64,000 bases of DNA from the NCBI GenBank assembly GCA_014549065.1, contig JACDOX010000021.1, forward strand, positions 1,694,135 to 1,758,134, in the 5' to 3' direction. The DNA comes from Cardinalis cardinalis (taxonomy: Eukaryota > Chordata > Aves > Passeriformes > Cardinalidae). The notes under the pieces were generated by a model that was not told where the DNA came from, searched no databases, and saw nothing but the letters and a program-made list of their open reading frames with translations. Of the stretch, positions 24,703-36,780 are shown piece by piece. The position numbers and the translations under genes are program-made. Positions within the stretch are counted from its first letter, which is position 1; every line of letters begins with the position of its first letter.

Positions 24703-27421
24703 AGGCAAACCCATAGCAAAATGTAGCCCATTGGAAATAGTCACTTCAGTCTGAATCAAATGCTGAAGCTTAAGAAGCTGTATTATAATTGCATTATTAT
24801 AAAGTCAGGTTCCATTTTCTTGCATACTTGTGCTATGTGGGATTGAAATTCAATAAGAATAAATAATATACCACTCAACTACCAGTCTAGTTGCTCTCTC
24901 ATCTGTACACAATAAATCTNCTAAAAACTTATTCTTGCAAGCCAAAGAGTATCTCTGTGGGGCACATCAGCATTATTGGGTTTTTGGTCAGATTAGGGGA
25001 ACCAACACAGCTGGAGGTGAAATTATCTTTCCTGCTGTCANACTACTTGTAGAGATGTCTGTGGAGTGATTTAAATTCAAACATTCCTCACAACACTAAG
25101 TCCATTCCAGATGATTAAACTCACAACAACTGATAGTGAGAGATAAACTATGTTGATTGAAGGAGATCTTAGAGACTTTTGGAGTATGAGTAAACATATA
25201 TATCCCTGCTGTAGCCATGGTATGTGAGGCAGAAAGGACTGGATTAAAGGAAAAATTCACCTGTTCCAGAGTTCATGACCTGATCATGCCCAAGGGTGCT
25301 CAGAAAGGGGAAGTGGAATTGGGCATGGGATGCACCAATCACTCTGGACCTTGAGCTCCATTCACTGGCCAATGTGAGCCATTAATTCCTTTTATTGATT
25401 AGAAACCCAGTGGTGAGGAATGTGTATGTATTCACAACTGGAGTATTTCTGTGCTGCCAGCCCTGGTCTAATTCCTCCTTCTTTTGACAGAAAGTACAAA
25501 ACATTTGCTGTTGAAATCATGGCAAAATTCCCAAGAACTNGGATGGAGAAAAGGTCAAACTGTCAATATTTGAAAGGACCCTATGATAAATACTTTAGTA
25601 AACTTTGCACCATTTTGTGGATCATTTTTCAAACATAGAATCATGTAGGTAAGAACATTTTGTTGTTTACAGGAAGAGTTTGAACATTTGGAGGCAGTTA
25701 TTTGAAAAATAGTCATGCTAAGNCAGGAGAGTCACATCAGCAATAATTCTGTGTTTTATTTTCTCAAATGTTTAGAGATCTGAAGTACAACTTCAACGTG
25801 CTCTGTCACCATTTGCTATTCATCAATTACTTAGCTTATGCAACAGTTGNAATTTGCTCCAAGGGTTATGCTTTCTTTTATGCCTGCTGAGATACCAGAG
25901 GTCAGAATTTTCCTTTGCAGCAAACCCTGACCGTAGCAAGCATATACAATTTTATTTCATTTGAATGTGTGCATACATACAAGCTAAGCCCTGAGATAAA
26001 TTTAAACATGGCCTTGGTTGTTTTTTTAATTTCATTTTGTATTTGAATAGTTCAGCTTCTCCTTGNGCTATTTCTTTGATTTTAAGACAGAGAAAAAGAT
26101 GATAAAGGCCTTGTGAGAGTGAGTTCCCTCAGGCTGTTCCTCTAGGTACAAGCAAACTGGGTATATGGTTTCTCCAATTACATTCAGCCAGTGCTGTGGT
26201 ATGGAGAATCTGCACAGGATTCTTCAGGTCTTGACTGATTATTCTGCCAGNCTGACAAAGGGTATTTCTCACCTCAGACAGACCAGTTCCACTGAACATA
26301 CACCAGCAATTTTCTGCAGAAACAGAGGNGGTGAGTGAGGCCATTGGATTGCTTTATTTTTCTTTACTTTATTAAATCCATATTTAATACTGGAAAAAAT
26401 CAGCTGCTGGTGCAGGCCAGCTAATACATGGGATCATTTCCATTTAAGTGCTGAATCAGGTATTACCCACCAAAACTATTAAAATCCCACTGGTATCACT
26501 ATAATCAGNACTCAGGATCAGTAATGAGAATAAGAAACAGGTGAACAATTAGAGCTTAAAGTAACTTATGCCTCCCTGCACCTCACATTCTGGTTTTGGG
26601 ATTGTTCTGCTGAAGGATACAGAATCAGACTGATCTTTGAGAATGGCTTTATGGGTCATTGACACAAAAGCTCAAGGCTGTGAAAGCAATGGGCTGATGG
26701 ATATTTTCCCATTTTCTGACTTGACAGAGATTGTATTGCTTTGTTTTTTTAATTGAAAATTGGATATATTTTTCTACCATTAGAGTATCCACCAGCATGT
26801 GTCCAACAAGGCAGAAGAGGTAAAATGGCAATGACCTTGAAGACAGAATTTCAATTTGGAGGTAGCTCTTTTCCACTTTAATGATTTTTATAGAAAGTGC
26901 AGACAATAGGATTTAATCATTCAGCGCTGTTACCCATATGAAAGTGATGGTGACTTCTAAAGCACTTCACCTCATAATAAAGCATCAGGAAAAGTATTTG
27001 TATGCAGTAGAAGGTAGAAGCTGATGAAGCACTGGGAAAGTCAGAAGTCTTTTACTCTCCAGAGGTAAATTCATAAAGACTGCCTATCAGCAAACAGGGC
27101 AGTAACTCTGCCAACTTCTCCCATTTGTGTTGGGAGTGACAGAAAATGATGAGAAGCATTTGGTAATTAGAGATGCAATTTCAGTTTTAACAGGTTTATG
27201 ACTATTTGATGTTAAATGCCTGAAACATTGGCAGTGCCACATCTTTCTGTGTGATTATGTCACAAGCTTGAAGGAATCCAAATCACCCATTATTCCCAGA
27301 GCACCTGGTCAAATTTTATGGGTTTTTTTCCACTAGAAAGTTAGGTGCCAACATTTTCAGCCTTGGGTTTTTCATATTCAGTGCCTCTAGGTGTTGTAAG
27401 GGATATTTTTAAGTGGACAGC

Positions 27422-27829
27422 TGTCACATTCATATTTTCTGGAAAAATCCCTTGGCCCAAGATTTTTCTCCTGGGAAGCTGAGAAGGCTTAAAGAAAAGG
27501 AAAACAATAATTATCTCATTGCTTCTCCTGTGTTTTTCTGCTTTTGAATGTGTTTGGAGATTGTTTNCCCACAGGTGATTGTTTCATTGGATTCTGCTGT
27601 GAGTTGTTTTCACTCTTTGGCCAATCAGGGCCAAGCTGTGTTGGGACTCTGGACAGAGTTTTCATTATTATGTTTTTAGCCTTCTGTAAGTATCCTTTCT
27701 GTATTCTTTAGTATAGTTCAGTATTCTTTATTATAATATGGTATCATAAAACAATAAATTAGCCTTCTGAGAACATGGAGTCAGATGCATCATTCCTTCC
27801 TGCCATGAGGGCACCCCACACATACAATA
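27422..27829 (+). mobile_element. Solo LTR, ERVK-like passerine family, copy 3
   Basis: This 408-bp LTR starts at TGTCACATTC and ends at CATACAATA. It is flanked by the perfect 6-bp duplication GACAGC at 27416-27421 and 27830-27835. Family motifs are present: a slightly broken hairpin (CCCAAGA...TCCTGGG), CCATTGG, GGCCAATCAGGG, a TATAGTTCAGTATTC block and an AATAAATTAGCC polyadenylation region. No internal retroviral sequence flanks it. Confidence 0.92.
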
Positions 27830-28439
27830 GACAGCTATTCCAGGAAAGCAGAGGTGAGTCCAATTTAAATGTGCTCATTTCATCTGTAAGTGATAGGACA
27901 AGGATGTGATATCCCTGCCCTTTTAACCATCACTGCTTCTCAACCTGTAGCTATGGAAGTGCACTGGTTTAAGCTGACATATATAATGAATTTCACTAAA
28001 AAACAACATGATAATGACTTATTGCACTGGTACACAACTATTCATAAAATCATTAAGTGGCAGTCACTCTCTTAATTTTATATGTTAGCCATGAGTAGTC
28101 AAGTTTTACTTTTTTAGTTGTGGGTGGTAGGCAGAGGGGGAAGACAAAAAAAGAGGTTTTTGCATGCCAGATTGTTAATGAGAGTTCTTACTGATGGGAA
28201 CAGAAAGAAAGAACCATCACCTTACAAACAAAAGCTCAGACAAAATCAGTATTATCATCAGATTTCCAGGCACTTCAGGCAGTGCCAATGAACACCAAAT
28301 CCAAACTCTCTGCCAAATGCCCATCCATCAAGTTGAAGGAGGAATTCCTGTGGCTGGGAAATAAATACACTTNGTCTATAACTAAGAGTGTATTTCTACA
28401 AGGACACATCTATACATCTATAAGGCCTTGAGGGGAAGT

Positions 28440-28625
28440 TTTGTGAGGAGCATCTGAGGTCACTGGGCCTGCTCAGCCTGGAGGAGACTGAGGGGATCCC
28501 TCTCTGCATTTACAGCTGTCTCATGATGGAACAGGAGGAGCAGGCACTGATCTCTGCTCTGTGACGACAGTGACAGGACCCAAGGGAATGGCCTGAAGTT
28601 GTGTCAGGAGAGAGACGTGACATTA
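28440..28625 (+). mobile_element. CR1 LINE internal/3' fragment
   Basis: The blocks 'gaggagcatctgagg', 'gcctgctcagcctggagg', 'agactgaggggatcc' and 'aatggcctgaagttgtg' follow the order of the well-conserved CR1 region about 250-450 bp from the 3' end, in sense orientation. Both ends are truncated, and the 3' tail is missing. Confidence 0.82.
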
Positions 28626-30057
28626 CACCATTAAGGCTCATGGAAACTCTGATCTGACACAGGAGAACAAGTCTTCAAACACTGTTTTCTCATTTTCCTC
28701 TTCAAATTGTGGCTTTTTGTGTGGGATTAAACTGACATTTATTAAACTGTTCTCAGCGGGTGAAGTGACAAAATATTCCGTGGCAACTGCTGGCTCGGTG
28801 TCAGGTCAGCTCTTAAACTGTGAGGAGCTAATCAATGCTGCTCCAGCATTACAGTTAAAAAGGTGGAGAAGGCACTATTGCTACAAATTTTCACTTACAT
28901 GATCTNAGTGAGAAGGAACAAATCTAGCGTTCATCTCCCTCCCCATTTTTTCAATTCCTTTGAAATATGAAAATGCTCGTATTTTTCGAGCAGAGACTGC
29001 TCCNTATTTGTCTGTCTTTTCATGCAACTTTGGAACACTCCAGTAACTATGATGTCACCATTTTTCTACTTTCCCATGTGAACTTAATATTCTATTGTGG
29101 TTTTATTCTTTCATGGTTGAAAGACATTTGTAAAGTAAAGTGATTTTCTACTGACATCTAAAGGTTCCCCTTTTGAGGAGGATCCCTTCTGCAGCTGAAC
29201 CATCCTAGTGATGNTCCAGAGTGCAAACATCCCATAAAATGCTGCTCCAGAACACACTTTTTATTTTAAATCATCATTACTTTTCACACACCCAAGAGCA
29301 ATCTCTGGTTACCAAAGCAGTTTAGTTTTTCTTGCTCCCAATGTCATGTCTCAGATGGGTCTGGACAACAANACATCATTTTAAAACTATTATTTTAAGT
29401 TTGGAAGACAGAAAGTGGTGCTAATAAATATAATTGAAGACTAAGGTGAGAAATTGAAGAATAAGGTGAGGAATTTAATTCAATTTTGTTCTTTAAAATT
29501 TATTTTGCCAAAAATTAGCAAGGAATAAAAGACAGTCTATGTATTCACACATTTGGCACTCTTCTAAGATGGGAAGAGGATATGATATTGGAATCTCAGC
29601 AAATCCAGCCCTCCAGTTAGAAAAGGATTGCTAAACATCACATAAGATACAAATGTATAGAAAAGAATCTAGATTCCTTCAGAACAAAATTAAAAATGCA
29701 ACTTTTTTCTGAGTTCATTCAGTTAACCAGCACCCTTACTGGGAGTAATGATGTTTGCCACTGCTGTTCGTACTGCTCAGCACATGGGCTGAACAGGGCA
29801 GCTCACAAATAATGGAGGTAACAGCTCTGCTAATGGCATNTTGTCAAACAGAACATAACACAGCCCTGCAAAACCTTTGTCACAATTTGACCTAACAGGG
29901 TCTGACAGGATTTGCTCCAGCACTTTTCAATCTGGTGTCATACCACACCTGAGACTGTCACTGCCCTGCGTAGGAATCTGGGCTGGCTGGGTGGGATCAC
30001 AAGGCTGATTCCCTGCTACCACACTGATACTGAACACAAAAATTTAGAGTCAAAATT

Positions 30058-30085
30058 AATATNGACTTAATATTAAGTCAATATT
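30058..30085. repeat. 28-bp near-perfect palindrome
   Basis: The segment centred on GACTTAATATTAAGTC is self-complementary over 28 positions if the one ambiguous base at 30063 is T. A further ATTGACTTA copy follows at about 30086-30094. Confidence 0.8.
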
Positions 30086-33000
30086 ATTGACTTAGTACTA
30101 AGCTGGACTTCACACTGGTGATCAGGGCCAGTTTAGTGATCCCAAATACACAACTGGGAAAGTAGAGGAAAAACATTTTACAGNCTTAGGGTTTGGATTT
30201 GTGGGATATTTGTGCTGCTTGTTGCCTTCACAGTGACAGCTCTGAAACAAGAGTCTCAGCAGCAGCACAGCTTAGGTTTGTGAGCAGCAGGACTAAGTGT
30301 CAATCCTTCCAAACAGAGTACTGTTAGCCTGAGACAAGTGCTTCAGAACATCAAACCTCCTGATCCAGGCCAGCATTAGTGTGAAGAGATCAGTTTCCCT
30401 CTCAATGTCATCCAGAGATTTTTTCCTTCTTTCATCTTAATACATGACATTTATACNCAGCCTCTCCTTTGGGTCTGAATCCTGCCAGAAAGGGATTCAG
30501 GATTCTACAGCAAAGGCAGGCAAACCCCGTAATCCCCCACTTAAAGGATTTTTCATAGCCTTTGCCAGNGAAGGATAACATTTACAGGAAAATGCTGAAC
30601 TCCACAAGTCCAGGGGAAGCTCAACCTATGTTCAGTTGTCTATCAGAAACAAAAAGAAGGGGATAATTTTGGCCAGTGATCCTGTGCAGAAGCTGTGCTG
30701 ACAATGGGCCTGAGTGTTTGCATGTTGAGAGGAATCAAGAGCCGTGCCAGCAAAGCCCTGACAGCTCCTCTGCAGGGATCAGGCCCTCAGTGAGGAAGGA
30801 GCAATTCCATCAGAAGGAATTTGTATTCTCTGTTGCCAATGCTTGTGGCTCTCCTCCCACAGTGCATGGACTCAGTCATTTACAAACATTTCCACAACAG
30901 AAAATTATACACATCTATATTAACATATGNACTTAACACTATTTTCTAGTGAGGGTGAAAGCATTAAAAGAAGAAATTCCTCTTCTTTCAGAGATGAAAA
31001 TGACAGGTCTACATCTACACTTCAGTTCCTAGCCCATTTATATTTTCATTTACAGCAATAAAGAAGCATATAATAAACCNCTCTGTGATGTACACTAGCT
31101 CCCATGCACTAACTTCTGCTCTTATATTCAGAGTTAGTAGCAGAAAGCATAAAATTTCTTAATTTTTGTTGCTGTGGGAAGAGCTCACTTTCTTAGAGCC
31201 AAACTTTAAACCTTCTTCTCCCAGGAAATAAATTGCTCATCTACCTGATTGTTTCACTAGGTTGGCTTTGTGCCTCACATTCCCTTGAATAATTAATTTC
31301 ATAAAGTAACCTGCTGCATGTTCACTTCACTAATGTGCATTTTTCAGTTCCCACTGTAAAGGATCATTTCAGTGAATGATGGGTAAGAATTANAGGGAGG
31401 GAATGCCACATCACAAGACAATAAAGATAAACAAAACTCTTATAAAGAACACTATCATTTATACTAGTGTAAATTCTGCCTCACCTCCCAAAACTTTAGT
31501 GTAATTTCTCTAAATTCTGCACTGGAGTTTGCCCCTAGGACTTAAATTTTGGACAAGATGAAGGAAAATGCCATGAGGGTACTGGATAATTTTANCCATT
31601 TAAAGGGTTTTGCTTATTCACTTTTCCTCATGGTACTTCAGCTTGGCTCCCCCCTTTGGCATGGGTATTCCCCTTAGCTCCTCTCATTTTCCCCTCTGCC
31701 AAAACCCAAGAAAAAAAGACATAACTGGAGGCACCAACTCTCAGGTGAATGCAGAGCAAGGCCTTATTCCCCTTGTTATAGACCATGGAAAAAATTCCCT
31801 GAAATTCAGTAATCCACACTGCAGTGCCAAAGCTGCCATTATCCTCAGANCCTGGGAGCAGCAGGGCTGCCATAGTGAGCTCCCAATCAGCTGGGAGTTG
31901 ATTTATCACCAGGGTTTGTCCTCTCTGAACTGTATTTATTGGCATCACTGACTGGGGTTCTCTGGCTATAATGCCAATCTGCAAGGGGAATTCTGATCCC
32001 TGTCTCAGTTCCCATTCACGTGTATCAGCATCACCCAGTGCCTTCACCTTGCTGTAATGCAGTGAACAGCACCAACACCAGTTGTGATTGTGTGTGGTCA
32101 TTGCATTTGCTTCTGAAAGTGTACTAGAAACCAGAAATCTGTGCACTTACAGGTTTTTTTTTTCCTTTATGCAACATATTAAAAATTTTGCAAAAAGATT
32201 CTTCTGAAATAGAGGGTTAATGAAAGGACAGAAAAAAATTAAAAACTCCAATAAATATATCTCATGCCTCCTTCATTGCTCAAGGATAATAAATTTTTTA
32301 AAAAGTGGCCAAAATGCCTATCAGTGTGCTCAGTTACTGGGATGCTACAGGTGCCTACAGGGGGACACTAAAAATGCAGAGCCTGATGCTGGAAATAGCA
32401 AAACACCCACCTGAATAATAACATAAGAACAGGAGCTCAGTTCTCAGCTGGCATGGAGACAGCCAGCATCCAAACCAAAATGGGAATCAACAGAGGAGAG
32501 ACAAAAATCCTCATGAGCCAACATGAAATTCATGATTATCCATTCTCCACATTGGAGCAAAACTGCTATAACGTGTGAAGATTTTCTTAAGTTTTTTTTT
32601 TCAGCCACACACACAGAGAAAACATGATGCAGCCTAAAATCCCCAGTTTAACGATATCCAAATAGTGGAAATCATTTTGCTTGCCATAGGATTGCAGATG
32701 AAATAAGGATTCCAGGCAGAAATTGGCCTTGTGTTCATGAATAAGTCATTCTGACAGAACTTATTGATTTATGCGTTCAAGCACACCGTGCCAGCCCATC
32801 ACAATGCACACACAACCCTCCTTTAATAATTTACAACACTGATGTTTGGGGTCTGGGTTCCCCAGCTGCTAATGCCTTTCTCACAGTGGGGTAGAACGGA
32901 TGCTCTCAGTTTGCTGAACTGTAAACTCAAACAGATTATGATGTGTCCNTGTGAAAAATTAGGGATATCAAAATTTGGATTTTTGTGTGTACACTGCAGC

Positions 33001-33107
33001 ATCTTAAGAGGTTTTAGTAGACAATATATTGTGCCATTATACCTAAAAATTTTGTTAAAGAATTCTCTTATTGCTGCAAAATTTTGAATTCTTTAACACA
33101 ACACTTT

Positions 33108-33232
33108 TCTTCAAACTCTCCTCCCCAAAAAACCCACAAAACCAAAAATCCCGCCAAAAAAAACACCACCAAAAAAATTCCTCTGAAAACAAACAAAAAA
33201 GTCAGGAAAAACCCAACCTCACACACATTCAT
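33108..33232. repeat. A/C-rich, G-poor low-complexity tract
   Basis: A-homopolymers separated by C-rich triplets, with very few G on the plus strand. The overlapping frames of about 70 codons on both strands follow from the low complexity. Confidence 0.65.
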
Positions 33233-33338
33233 TTTAAAGTACTGGTTTTGGAAAAGACAATTCATAGCATCTGGGGATATATTTAATTGAAAGAATTATG
33301 ATAGGAGAAAAGGGGCAGGAGAGATCCCTTATTGCCTG

Positions 33339-33352
33339 TCTCTCTCTCTCTC
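33339..33352. repeat. (TC)n microsatellite
   Basis: Seven TC units followed by a C-run. Confidence 0.8.
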
Positions 33353-34129
33353 CCCCAGTGAAAATCTCAATTCCTTTAAAATCTTTCAAGAGCATACATA
33401 CCCTACATAATTCTACTTTCAGAGGTAACCTTTATGTTTAAGAGTTGAAAAAATTGCTATTTCTGTAAGATTTCATCATCTAAGCAGAACTATAATTTTA
33501 TTGTCAAAGTAGCTGTAGAGTACACGGAGCATCAGGAATAAAACAGAAGGTTAAAGACTATTTCCTCAGGCTGTTAAAATACAGAAAATGAATTAGGTGC
33601 CCAGTTATTCCTGAGGTAAGGGAGGACACACGAACCATTTGTCTAATCTTACTCTTATTTTATGCTTTTAGCAGATCAACATCTTCCTCAAATACTTTTT
33701 TTTTGGTTGTAGTCAGGATTTCCTCAATGCCACAGGTCAGTTTATCCAAATCATTATCAGAAAGCTCAGTGTCCCCATAAAACTGGTGTTGGGCTGCAGC
33801 ACTAACAGAAACCTGTCACTTATGATACAGCTGAATATCCACAGAGGTCCCCTCACTGCTTTCTCCTCCTCTGGGTTTTACAATGTATTTTCATATGACT
33901 TTGAACAGTTTTATCATGGTCATTTAATGCATTAAAGATGCCATTTAAATATAAATCTATAGCATTACTTTGCTAAAGTCCATTTAGTAACAACAAAATG
34001 TGTTTTCCTGATTTCTTTGGCTGCCAGAGTTTGTTTTATTCCTAGAAGCAAACAACACAGACAGTAGATCTATGAAATAATTTTTTACCATGGAATAATA
34101 CTGGACACTTGGAAGCACTAGATAATCTT

Positions 34130-34142
34130 TATATATATATAT
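34130..34142. repeat. (AT)n microsatellite
   Basis: Short uninterrupted AT alternation. Confidence 0.8.
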
Positions 34143-34788
34143 CTTGACTCAGTTCTAGCTTAAAATGGGGAAATTANTTTTGTGCTTTTATATTTTAATC
34201 AAAGCATAAAAGATAAAAGCTACTCAGTTTGACATAAGAAATTGGCACCAACTCATGTCTGACTCTTCTTAGAATGACCTACCCTGCTGACAAAAACAAT
34301 TAAAATAATATCACTGTTAGCTCAGTGATGTTTCTCTTCATCCTGTGAGAAACAAATGGAGACAAATGAAAGATTAAAGTAGCTCACAAGTGACTTTAAC
34401 TCACAGTCACAGCTGATCTTGGTGAGTTTTTGGTACTTTTATCACCTGTATGCTCCAACTCCTCCACTCCATTAAACAGCTGGAAAATACTTATTTATGA
34501 ATAACTATTTTCCAGCAGAGTNTGAGAAACAAGAGTAAGCAAAGAAACTCAGGGAGAGATACATCAGTAGGAGACCCAGGTCTCTGCAAGGAGGCCAGCA
34601 CACGATTCACACTGAGCCTGTGCAGGAATGTGCACAGCCAGCCTGTGGTTTTCCTTGTAAGCAGCTCACCTGAATAAGCACACAAGATACTCCTTTTATT
34701 TTCCACTGCTGGTGCATTAGATCTGTGCTAGGAGTGCCTGTATAACCTGGAGGTCAGATACCAATTATTCCTCAGGCAGAGGAATGTT

Positions 34789-35153
34789 GGTGATATTTTT
34801 GCCCAACGTCCGGGAGAAATGATGAGGAGGACTCCATCTTCTCAGAAGGCTAATGAATTACTTTATTACACTATATTATTCTATGCTATATTACACTATG
34901 TTACATTGCATCTAAACTGAATCTGCCAAGCACTCCACTGCCCAGAATCTCGTGACTGTCAGCCCACAGTCCCAACACACACCTGGATTCCACTGGTCAG
35001 CNAATCAAAACACTCACACCAGAATCCAATTATCAANTCACTTCAGGTGAACAATCTTCCACCATGCATTCCACTTGTGANCANCACAGGAGCAGTANAT
35101 GAGATAAGAANTGTTTTTTCTTTCTCTNAGGTTCAGAGAATGTGAATNCCAGA
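34789..35153 (-). mobile_element. Solo LTR, divergent ERVK-like copy with internal deletion
   Basis: In reverse orientation, this copy is flanked by the perfect hexamer AATGTT at 34783-34788 and 35154-35159. On the minus strand its first bases read TCTGG rather than TGTGG, a terminal TG-to-TC change. After the ATTCACATTCTCTGAA start it jumps directly to the 'agagaaag' block, so about 45 bp containing the family hairpin is missing. The CCAAT and AT-rich repeat blocks are present but degraded. Eight or more ambiguous bases lie inside. It is the most diverged of the seven copies. Confidence 0.85.
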
Positions 35154-35216
35154 AATGTTCTTGGGAAGNTGTGCNTTGCTTTTTCTCTGTGAAGAGAAAT
35201 GCGGCTACAGAGGAAT

Positions 35217-35547
35217 AATCCAAGAAGCAAGGAATTTTCTCTCCTCATAGTTTAACTTCGCTCAAGAAGTGATGGAAGATAACAGTAACAGAAGTTTCTT
35301 TTGAACAGCACTCACAGTTGAGTGGCTTTTTCTACTTTCTGGTGTACCAGCCTGANTAATTTTTGGTGATCCTATTGCTTTCTGGTCTCTCCAGGCTCTT
35401 CTCTTGATAGTCAGCATCTCTTGATAATCAGCACAATTCCTTCTGCCTTGTTGCCTGACCAATATGCAAATAAAGATTTACAAAGGTCATCCAGCTTTTG
35501 ATANAAGTTTGCACAGTTTAAAGATGCTGCGCTTAAGGATGAGAGCA
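35217..35547. repeat. Direct repeat, left copy (331 bp)
   Basis: This segment is repeated in the same orientation at 36354-36682 with few substitutions and small indels. Its start (AATCCAAGAAGCAAGG) and end (AAGGATGAGAGCA) are shared sharply, while the flanks differ. A 66-codon minus-strand frame lies in this copy (35262-35462). In the right copy the same frame has a TGG-to-TGA stop, which argues against coding function. There are no TG...CA termini, so it is not obviously an LTR pair. Confidence 0.9.
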
Positions 35548-36353
35548 GCAACTGAGGAGCACTGTGCAAGGAGCTGAGTGAACTTCAGCTTAGACAAAAA
35601 ATTCAGTCTGCCAACTTTACTGCTTTTAAAACACACTTTCTAAGAATAATTTCAGAAGGTCCCCCAGNGCAGCCTGTAGGTTTATACAGATTAAGAAATT
35701 AAAAACTGTTGCCATTTTTTGATATGAAAAAAAAATATTGATTAATTTTGTTTAGTAAAATTGTGTAGAGATATGGAAGATGANTTGCAGGAACTCCACT
35801 GTGACACACAGAGTAACACAGGAGTTACTGAGCACTGAGATTATGGAGCGTGCACTTGTGAAATGCTGACTCCTGTCACATTCCTTTGAGAAACCTCAAC
35901 CCTCAGTGTGCTGCATGTTGATAGTCACATCTGAAATGCCACGGTGCGGGCAACTGCCCTGTAATACATCACTTTTCTGTTTAGTCAGAAAGTGATAAAA
36001 AAGGGCGCAGAAATATAATAGATGATACATTTCATTTTTNGCTCTTCTTTATAGAGGGGAGAAGAACCTGTAAGGGCTCCCAAGCCATCTGTTATCTGAG
36101 CATGTCAGATTGTTACAGGTGAGAGACAGTTTACTTTTTAATACNAGAAGAAATTTATAGGAATTCTAATGGAAATGCTGTTCAAAACTTATGGTAGTAT
36201 CCATAATCCAGTGTTTTAACTCTTAGCACTCATTACATTGTGGATTTAATCATTTGTCCATTACTATTCTTTTTAGCTGCAAGATAATCATCAATGTGTT
36301 TCAGTGAAAGCTATGCAAGTCAAAATGATCCAACCTTGAATAAATTTTTGAAG
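35548..36353. other. Spacer between the direct repeats
   Basis: 806 bp of AT-rich sequence with no recognised gene or repeat. If the pair were terminal repeats, this would be the internal region, but no coding remnant is visible. Confidence 0.5.
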
Positions 36354-36682
36354 AATCCAAGAAGCAAGGAATTTTCTCTCCTCATAGTTTAACTTCGCTC
36401 AAGAAGTGATGGGAGATAACAGAAACAGAAGTTTCTTCTGAACAGCACTCACAGTTGAGTGGCTTTTTCTACTTTCTGGTGTACCAGCCTGAGTAATTTT
36501 TGGTGATCCTATTGCTTTCTGGTCTCTTCAGGNTCTTCTCTTGATAGTCAACATCTCTTGATAGTCNAGACAATTCCTTTTGCCTTGTTGCCTGACCAAT
36601 ATGCAAATAAAGGTTTACAAGTCATCCAGCTTTTGATAAAAGCTTGCACAGATTAAAGACGCTGTGCTTAAGGATGAGAGCA
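36354..36682. repeat. Direct repeat, right copy (329 bp)
   Basis: Partner of 35217-35547. It carries a 2-bp deletion in the TTTACAA(AGG)TCATCC block and a handful of substitutions, several of them transitions. Confidence 0.9.
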
Positions 36683-36780
36683 CAAATTACACATTTTACG
36701 TAACCAGTAAATAAAATCTGAAAACATTATCTAAAATACTAAAATATCACAGTNGTACCATTTCCTTTAATGCATTCATT

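Larger units (their letters stand above)
20641..27415. other. Unique non-coding sequence with simple repeats
   Basis: No gene was recognised. It contains a tandem repeat at 22684-22790, a 21-base A-run at 23796-23816, a 13-base A-run at 24114-24126 and an (AAAC)n tract at 24661-24699. A 159-codon minus-strand frame (23822-24301) reads through an A-run as polyphenylalanine and has no family resemblance. Confidence 0.5.
27836..34782. other. Mostly unique non-coding sequence
   Basis: Apart from the CR1 at about 28440-28625, a palindrome at 30058-30085 and simple repeats (33108-33232, 33339-33352, 34130-34142), nothing was recognised. A 172-codon minus-strand frame (31628-32146) is the longest one outside the LTR/CR1 repeats. 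It has no recognisable domain and contains an ambiguous codon, so it is not called a gene. Confidence 0.5.

Noticed and set aside
35217..36682. Direct repeats as the two LTRs of a short retroelement
   Set aside because: No TG...CA ends, no target duplication and no internal retroviral remnant; kept only as an unexplained duplication.
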